Assembly: GCA_031553655.1 (NCBI GenBank)
Contig: JAVBLG010000044.1
Span: 16,785 to 80,784 of the forward strand
Direction: 5' to 3'
DNA from: JAVBLG01 sp031553655
GTDB taxonomy: Bacteria; Desulfobacterota; Desulfovibrionia; Desulfovibrionales; Desulfovibrionaceae
Length of the DNA stretch: 64,000 bases
Shown here: in pieces, positions 60,303 through 64,000 of the stretch
Layout: every line of letters starts with the position of its first letter
Position numbering within the stretch: position 1 is the first letter of the stretch
The notes under the pieces: model-generated
What the model saw: the letters and a program-made list of their open reading frames with translations, nothing else
Database searches by the model: none
What the model was told of the DNA's origin: nothing
Program-made: the position numbers and the translations under genes

Positions 60303-61523
60303 CTACCTGCAAGGAAGGGAGCAGAGTAAGTGCCCCATTTTTTCTTTTTTGGTACGCAAATAATCTTCATTTTCCGGGCAGCAGGTAATTTCTATGGGCA
60401 CACGCTCCACAATCTCAATGCCATACCCCTCAAGCCCGATGATTTTCTTGGGATTGTTGGTAAGCATGCGCATTTTACGCACTCCCAGATCCACCAGAAT
60501 CTGCGCGCCAACGCCGTAGTCGCGCAAATCCGGGGCAAAGCCCAGTTTACGGTTGGCCTCCACTGTATCATAGCCTTGATCTTGCAAGTTGTAGGCTTTG
60601 ATTTTATTGGCCAGGCCAATACCTCGCCCTTCCTGACGCATATAAAGCAAAATGCCTCGCCCTTCGCGTTCAATCTGGGTAAGGGCCGCACCCAGCTGCC
60701 CGCCGCAGTCGCAACGCAGGGAGCCGAGGGTGTCGCCTGTGAGGCATTCGCTATGAACACGCACCAGAATCGGATCTCCGCCCTTAGCCTTTATGTCGCC
60801 TTTCACCAGAGCCAGGTGTGTACCGGGCTGGGTGGCGCTCTGATAGGCAACTACCTGAAAATCACCGTATTTGGTGGGCAGATGGGCTTCGCCGACCTTG
60901 GTTACCGAAACTTCTCCCCGGCCCATGCGGTAGCGGATCAAATCTTTGATGGTAGCGATTTTAAGGCCATGCTCGGCCGCAAAAACTTCAAGCTCCGGCA
61001 TGCGGGCCATTTCGCCGTCGTCTTTCATTATTTCGCAGATTACCGCGGCGGGCTTCAGCCCGGCTAGTCTGGACAAATCAACCCCACCCTCGGTCTGGCC
61101 GGCGCGTGAAAGCACGCCGCCCGACTGGGAACGTAACGGAAAAATATGCCCTGGAGTGACCAGATCTTCCGCCCTGGCATTGTCGGCCACGGCCGCCAGA
61201 ACCGTTGTGGCTCGATCAGCCGCCGATATTCCGGTGGTCACGCCTTTGGCCGCCTCAATGGAGACCGTAAAATTGGTGCCGAATTTGGAACCGTTGCGCT
61301 TGGTCATCAGCGGCAGTTCAAGCTTGTCGATCATTTCCGGAGACATGGGCAGGCAGATGAGCCCGCGCCCGAATTTTGCCATAAAATTGATAATTTCCGG
61401 GGTAACATGCTCGGCGGCAATGGTAAGGTCGCCTTCGTTCTCCCGGTCTTCATCATCCACCAGAATGATCATCCGGCCCTGGCGAATTTCCTCCAGAGCC
61501 TCGTCAATTGTACATACAGGCAT
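60303..61523 (-). CDS. ribBA: Bifunctional DHBP synthase / GTP cyclohydrolase II
   Basis: Makes both precursors of riboflavin: dihydroxybutanone phosphate from ribulose-5-phosphate, and diaminopyrimidine from GTP. The 406 residues hold the DHBP synthase domain first (LVDDEDRENEGDLTIAAEHV, with the acidic metal site, and RSQSGGVLSRAGQTEG), then the GCH II domain (about 205-406) with zinc cysteines in ECLTGDTLGSLRCDCG and LLYMRQEGRGIGLANKIKAY. Both active sites appear intact. It follows ribE with an 8-base gap. Confidence 0.97.
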   Translation of the reverse strand: MPVCTIDEALEEIRQGRMIILVDDEDRENEGDLTIAAEHVTPEIINFMAKFGRGLICLPMSPEMIDKLELPLMTKRNGSKFGTNFTVSIEAAKGVTTGISAADRATTVLAAVADNARAEDLVTPGHIFPLRSQSGGVLSRAGQTEGGVDLSRLAGLKPAAVICEIMKDDGEMARMPELEVFAAEHGLKIATIKDLIRYRMGRGEVSVTKVGEAHLPTKYGDFQVVAYQSATQPGTHLALVKGDIKAKGGDPILVRVHSECLTGDTLGSLRCDCGGQLGAALTQIEREGRGILLYMRQEGRGIGLANKIKAYNLQDQGYDTVEANRKLGFAPDLRDYGVGAQILVDLGVRKMRMLTNNPKKIIGLEGYGIEIVERVPIEITCCPENEDYLRTKKEKMGHLLCSLPCR

Positions 61524-61531
61524 GATTCACC

Positions 61532-62200
61532 TCAAAAAAAACCGTGCTGTTTTAAAAAATCTTCGCTTATGGAGCCGCCCATTTCCTTGTTGGTTCGGCC
61601 AATGCCAAGCTTCATGGCCTCGAACATGCGGCGCACGTACTTGCCGATGAGGTCGGTTTCCATGTTCACCTTTGTTCCCTTGCCCCAGCCGGCCAGGATT
61701 GTGGCGTTCCAGGTTTCGGGAATGATGTTTATCTCCAGAAAATCAAAGCCGCAATCATTTATTGTAAGGCTCACCCCGTCAAGGGTTATTGAGCCCTTTG
61801 CGATTATTTCCGGGCCATAGGCATCGGGAAAGGAAAGCCTTATGCGCCGCGATTGCCCTGCGTCGGAAATGGAAGCCACCGTGGCCAGGCAGTCTACATG
61901 CCCGCTCACCAGATGCCCGCCCAAGCGATCGCCCATGGCCAGCGCACGCTCCAAATTCACCAGCGAACCCTGACGCAAAAAACCAAGATTGGTGCGCGAC
62001 ATTGTTTCGGCCGAGGCATAGGCGGTAAAACCGCCTTGAATAAAGCTCTCGGCGGTAAGGCAGGCCCCATTCACCGCTATGGACTCGCCCTGGCGCGGCT
62101 CGGCCAGATCGAACAACGGCGTTATTGTAAGGCGGGTTTCTTTATCCTGGGGGGCAATGCGGGCAATGCGCCCAAGACCCTGAACAAGTCCGGTGAACAT
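61532..62200 (-). CDS. ribE: Riboflavin synthase subunit alpha
   Basis: Dismutates two lumazines to riboflavin and the pyrimidine precursor. The 222-residue protein consists of two similar beta-barrel halves: first MFTGLVQGLGRI with ESIAVNGACLTA, second HLVSGHVDCLATV with GVSLTINDCGFDF. The N-terminal MFTGL start is invariant in the family and fixes the start codon. The C-terminal region reads VNMETDLIGKYVRRM. The gap of about 100 bases to ribD upstream shows no obvious riboswitch; any FMN riboswitch would lie before the operon, outside the window or before comEB. Confidence 0.96.
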   Translation of the reverse strand: MFTGLVQGLGRIARIAPQDKETRLTITPLFDLAEPRQGESIAVNGACLTAESFIQGGFTAYASAETMSRTNLGFLRQGSLVNLERALAMGDRLGGHLVSGHVDCLATVASISDAGQSRRIRLSFPDAYGPEIIAKGSITLDGVSLTINDCGFDFLEINIIPETWNATILAGWGKGTKVNMETDLIGKYVRRMFEAMKLGIGRTNKEMGGSISEDFLKQHGFF

Positions 62201-62308
62201 CTATCCATTCCTTCGCAGCGTCGCATCTCGGCAAAAGCGGGTTCCGACAATGCGGCGCCTTCGCGCACAGGTCAGACGCACGCTCGCGCCCGCGGTGTTT
62301 GCGAGGCC

Positions 62309-63457
62309 TCAGGCCTGTTGATTATCTTTATGTTTCGGCCGAAGATGCAGGTGCAGATCTTCGCCCACCAGAGCCGTTTTGTAAAATCTCATATTCAAGG
62401 CTTCATCCATGGTCAGGGGCGCGCGCCCGTCCAGTAGAGGCTTGGCCATCTGGTCGCCTATTATGCGCGGGGTCAGGTGCAGATGAAATTCATCCACAAG
62501 CCCGGCCTGAAGCAAGGACAGGCCCAGTCGCCCGCCTCCCTCGCACAGAATGTGCAGGCAGTTGAAATCGCGTTGAATGTCAATGAGCGCTTCTTCCAGA
62601 TCAAGCCCGCCTCGTGACATCACCTTTACTCCAAGCACGTTTGCTCCCATGCCGCGTAACGCTGCCGCCGATGTTGAAGCCGCCGCAGCTGGGGTGGTGA
62701 GAAACAGGCATTGTTCGGGCCTTTCTTTCAAAATATGAAAATCCGCGTCCGGGCGCGGCAGGCGCGAGGCCAAAATGCAGCCCAAGGGCTGTTTTTGCGG
62801 CATAGGGTCAAGGCGGGCGGTCAGCCTGGGGTTGTCGGTGGTAAATGTGTTGCCGCCAACCAGCACGGCCCCGCCGGCAATGCCTATTCCGGCCCGCAGA
62901 CGATGCACGGCCGCGCGTGACTCTTCGCCGCTGATCCAGCGCGAATGCCCCATGCGCGTGGCTATGCGCCCGTCAAGGGTAGAGGCCAGCTTTAAAATAA
63001 CATATGGCCGTTTGCTTTGCAGGCGCAGAATGAAGTCGGCGTTGGCGTCGCGGCATCTTTCCTCAAGAATGCCGCATTGCACGTTGACGCCGTGCTTGGC
63101 CAATTCTTCCATGCCGCCGGCGGCCTGAGGGTTGGGATCACGCATGCCTATAACCACATGCTTTATTCCGGCCTCGATTATGGCTTGGGAGCAGGGAGGC
63201 GTTTTGCCGTGATGATTGCACGGCTCAAGCGTAACCACCAGAGAACAGACGTTTGGGTCAACTCCGTTGGCTCTGGCGTTTTCCAGGCACTCCACCTCGG
63301 CATGAGGCTGCCCGTAGGCCCGGTGAAAGCCGCGTCCCACAATCTGGCCATCATTACCAACCAGCACCGCTCCCACCACCGGGTTGGGGCATGCGTGCCA
63401 GCGCCCTTGCTCTGCCAGTTCAAGGGCTGTTTCCATATAATATTCAAGTTGGGTCAT
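62309..63457 (-). CDS. ribD: Bifunctional riboflavin deaminase/reductase RibD
   Basis: Deaminates and then reduces the pyrimidine precursor of riboflavin. The 382 residues have the N-terminal cytidine-deaminase-type domain with the zinc site HAE (HAEVECLENA) and TLEPCNHHGKTPPCSQAI. The C-terminal DHFR-like reductase starts at VILKLASTLDGRIA and includes ILCEGGGRLGLSLLQAGLVDEFH. The ATG is two bases after the comEB stop, with AGGT in front; a GTG six bases earlier would overlap that stop. It heads the rib gene run after comEB. Confidence 0.95.
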   Translation of the reverse strand: MTQLEYYMETALELAEQGRWHACPNPVVGAVLVGNDGQIVGRGFHRAYGQPHAEVECLENARANGVDPNVCSLVVTLEPCNHHGKTPPCSQAIIEAGIKHVVIGMRDPNPQAAGGMEELAKHGVNVQCGILEERCRDANADFILRLQSKRPYVILKLASTLDGRIATRMGHSRWISGEESRAAVHRLRAGIGIAGGAVLVGGNTFTTDNPRLTARLDPMPQKQPLGCILASRLPRPDADFHILKERPEQCLFLTTPAAAASTSAAALRGMGANVLGVKVMSRGGLDLEEALIDIQRDFNCLHILCEGGGRLGLSLLQAGLVDEFHLHLTPRIIGDQMAKPLLDGRAPLTMDEALNMRFYKTALVGEDLHLHLRPKHKDNQQA

Positions 63458-63459
63458 GT

Positions 63460-63951
63460 TCACCTGGATTTCGCGTCTTGTTGAAAAAGTTGAGGAGAAG
63501 CCGAAACCGGATCGAGGTGAATCACCTTTATTCCGGCTTCGTCAAGAAGCATTTTGGACAAATCGTCGGGATACGACTCCACATGATATATGGCGGACAC
63601 TCCGCAGTTGATCAGCATTTTTGTGCATTGCACGCACGGGTGGGTGGTGCAGTAAATTGTTGTATCGGAAATGCACAGGCCATGCACGGCAGCCTGAATA
63701 ATCACATTTTGTTCGGCGTGCAGCCCTCGGCATATCTCATGACGCTGCCCCGAGGGAATGCCCAATTTATCGCGCAGGCAGCCAGTCTCCCGGCAATGGG
63801 CCAAGCCTGAGGGCGGTCCGTTGTAGCCGGTGGCCAGAATGCGCTTGTCTTTAACCGCCACCGCACCCACCCGGCGGCGCAGACAAGTGGAACGCTCCGC
63901 AACCATATAGGCGATGCGCATGAAATATTCCGGCCAAGGCATTCTGTCCAT
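63460..63951 (-). CDS. comEB: dCMP deaminase / ComEB family
   Basis: Zinc-dependent deaminase, 163 residues, that converts dCMP to dUMP for thymidylate synthesis. Seen: RRVGAVAVKDKRILATGYNG, a Cys/His region (GLAHCRETGCLRDKLGIPSG), the zinc-binding HAEQN motif with catalytic Glu, and the second zinc motif TTHPCVQCTKMLINCG. The short N-terminus (MDRMPWPEYFMRIA) matches the family start. It lies directly upstream of ribD and could be co-transcribed with it. A copy of R1 lies 14 bases before the start codon, and no clear ribosome site is visible. Confidence 0.93.
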   Translation of the reverse strand: MDRMPWPEYFMRIAYMVAERSTCLRRRVGAVAVKDKRILATGYNGPPSGLAHCRETGCLRDKLGIPSGQRHEICRGLHAEQNVIIQAAVHGLCISDTTIYCTTHPCVQCTKMLINCGVSAIYHVESYPDDLSKMLLDEAGIKVIHLDPVSASPQLFQQDAKSR

Positions 63952-63964
63952 ATGCGGTTGGGGC

Positions 63965-64000
63965 GGGGGAAGGGGGGAACCACTTTTTGGAAAAAAGTGG
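63965..64000 (+). repeat. Dispersed hairpin repeat R1, copy 4 (cut by window edge)
   Basis: The left arm, GGGGGAAGGGGGGAACCACTTTTT (63965-63988), the GGA loop and the first nine bases of the right arm (AAAAAGTGG) are visible. The pattern matches the other three R1 hairpins. The rest is outside the window. Confidence 0.8.

Noticed and set aside
59740..63951. FMN (RFN) riboswitch within the riboflavin genes
   Set aside because: The two larger gaps (62201-62308 and 60211-60302) do not show the conserved RFN pattern that I know. An upstream copy would be outside the window.

Overview
The window looks like chromosomal DNA from a Gram-negative, LPS-bearing deltaproteobacterium, most likely a member of the Desulfovibrionaceae (inference). 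Supporting signs are the dense minus-strand operons, the run comEB-ribD-ribE-ribBA-ribH-nusB-leuS-holA-radC, a tatB-tatC-hisB-lipoprotein-hisA cluster and a guaB-guaA pair, arrangements I recall from Desulfovibrio genomes but could not check here. Outer-membrane genes (tolQR, tamAB, gmhA, an O-antigen-type ABC exporter) confirm a diderm envelope. Base composition appears moderately GC-rich, with AT-rich intergenic patches. There is no prophage, integrase, transposase, CRISPR array or rRNA. One tRNA gene (Val-CAC) is present.

Layout. 1-7.1 kb: tolQ-tolR (cut by the window edge), a Gln/Arg-rich lipoprotein, a flavoprotein, an MFS carrier, an SDR enzyme, a Gate-domain membrane protein and RNase HI. 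7.2-10.4 kb: a sugar-modification set (DegT aminotransferase, GtrB-like polyprenyl-P glycosyltransferase, GT2). 10.5-13.3 kb: cyclophilin, nitroreductase and Nramp Mn/Fe importer. 13.4-20.2 kb: guaB, guaA, tatB, tatC, hisB, a lipoprotein and hisA, all on the minus strand. 20.3-27.3 kb: tRNA-Val, ClC channel, small secreted protein, beta-propeller-like protein, dihydrolipoyl dehydrogenase and a chemoreceptor. 27.4-33.4 kb: tamA-tamB. 34-39.2 kb: a ferric-type ABC importer with a binding protein, a fused permease and two different ATPases. 39.6-45.5 kb (plus strand): gmhA, an FmdB-like zinc ribbon, hemC, a LonC-type protease and an MFS carrier. 45.5-51.9 kb: a polysaccharide assembly/export operon (GT2, methyltransferase-WbsX fusion, Wzm, Wzt, radical SAM). 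52.3-64 kb: the lon/radC/holA/leuS/nusB/riboflavin/comEB block.

The most striking points are these. (1) leuS is otherwise full length but carries two in-frame stops, TAA and TGA, four codons apart. (2) At least three families of short dispersed intergenic elements occur: a hairpin repeat with a conserved tail, which also encodes the RNase HI C-terminus; an 81-bp direct repeat; and palindromic elements with the shared border TGACGAAGTAT. (3) The TamA homologue has a lipobox. (4) One of the two importer ATPases has LSGGG instead of LSGGQ, and the operon has a long leader with a terminator-like hairpin. (5) The polysaccharide operon contains a methyltransferase-WbsX fusion and a radical SAM protein with a SPASM-like cysteine cluster placed in front of the radical SAM core. 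I did not find a clearly new multigene system such as a defence or secretion island. The window is mostly core genome with unusual small elements.
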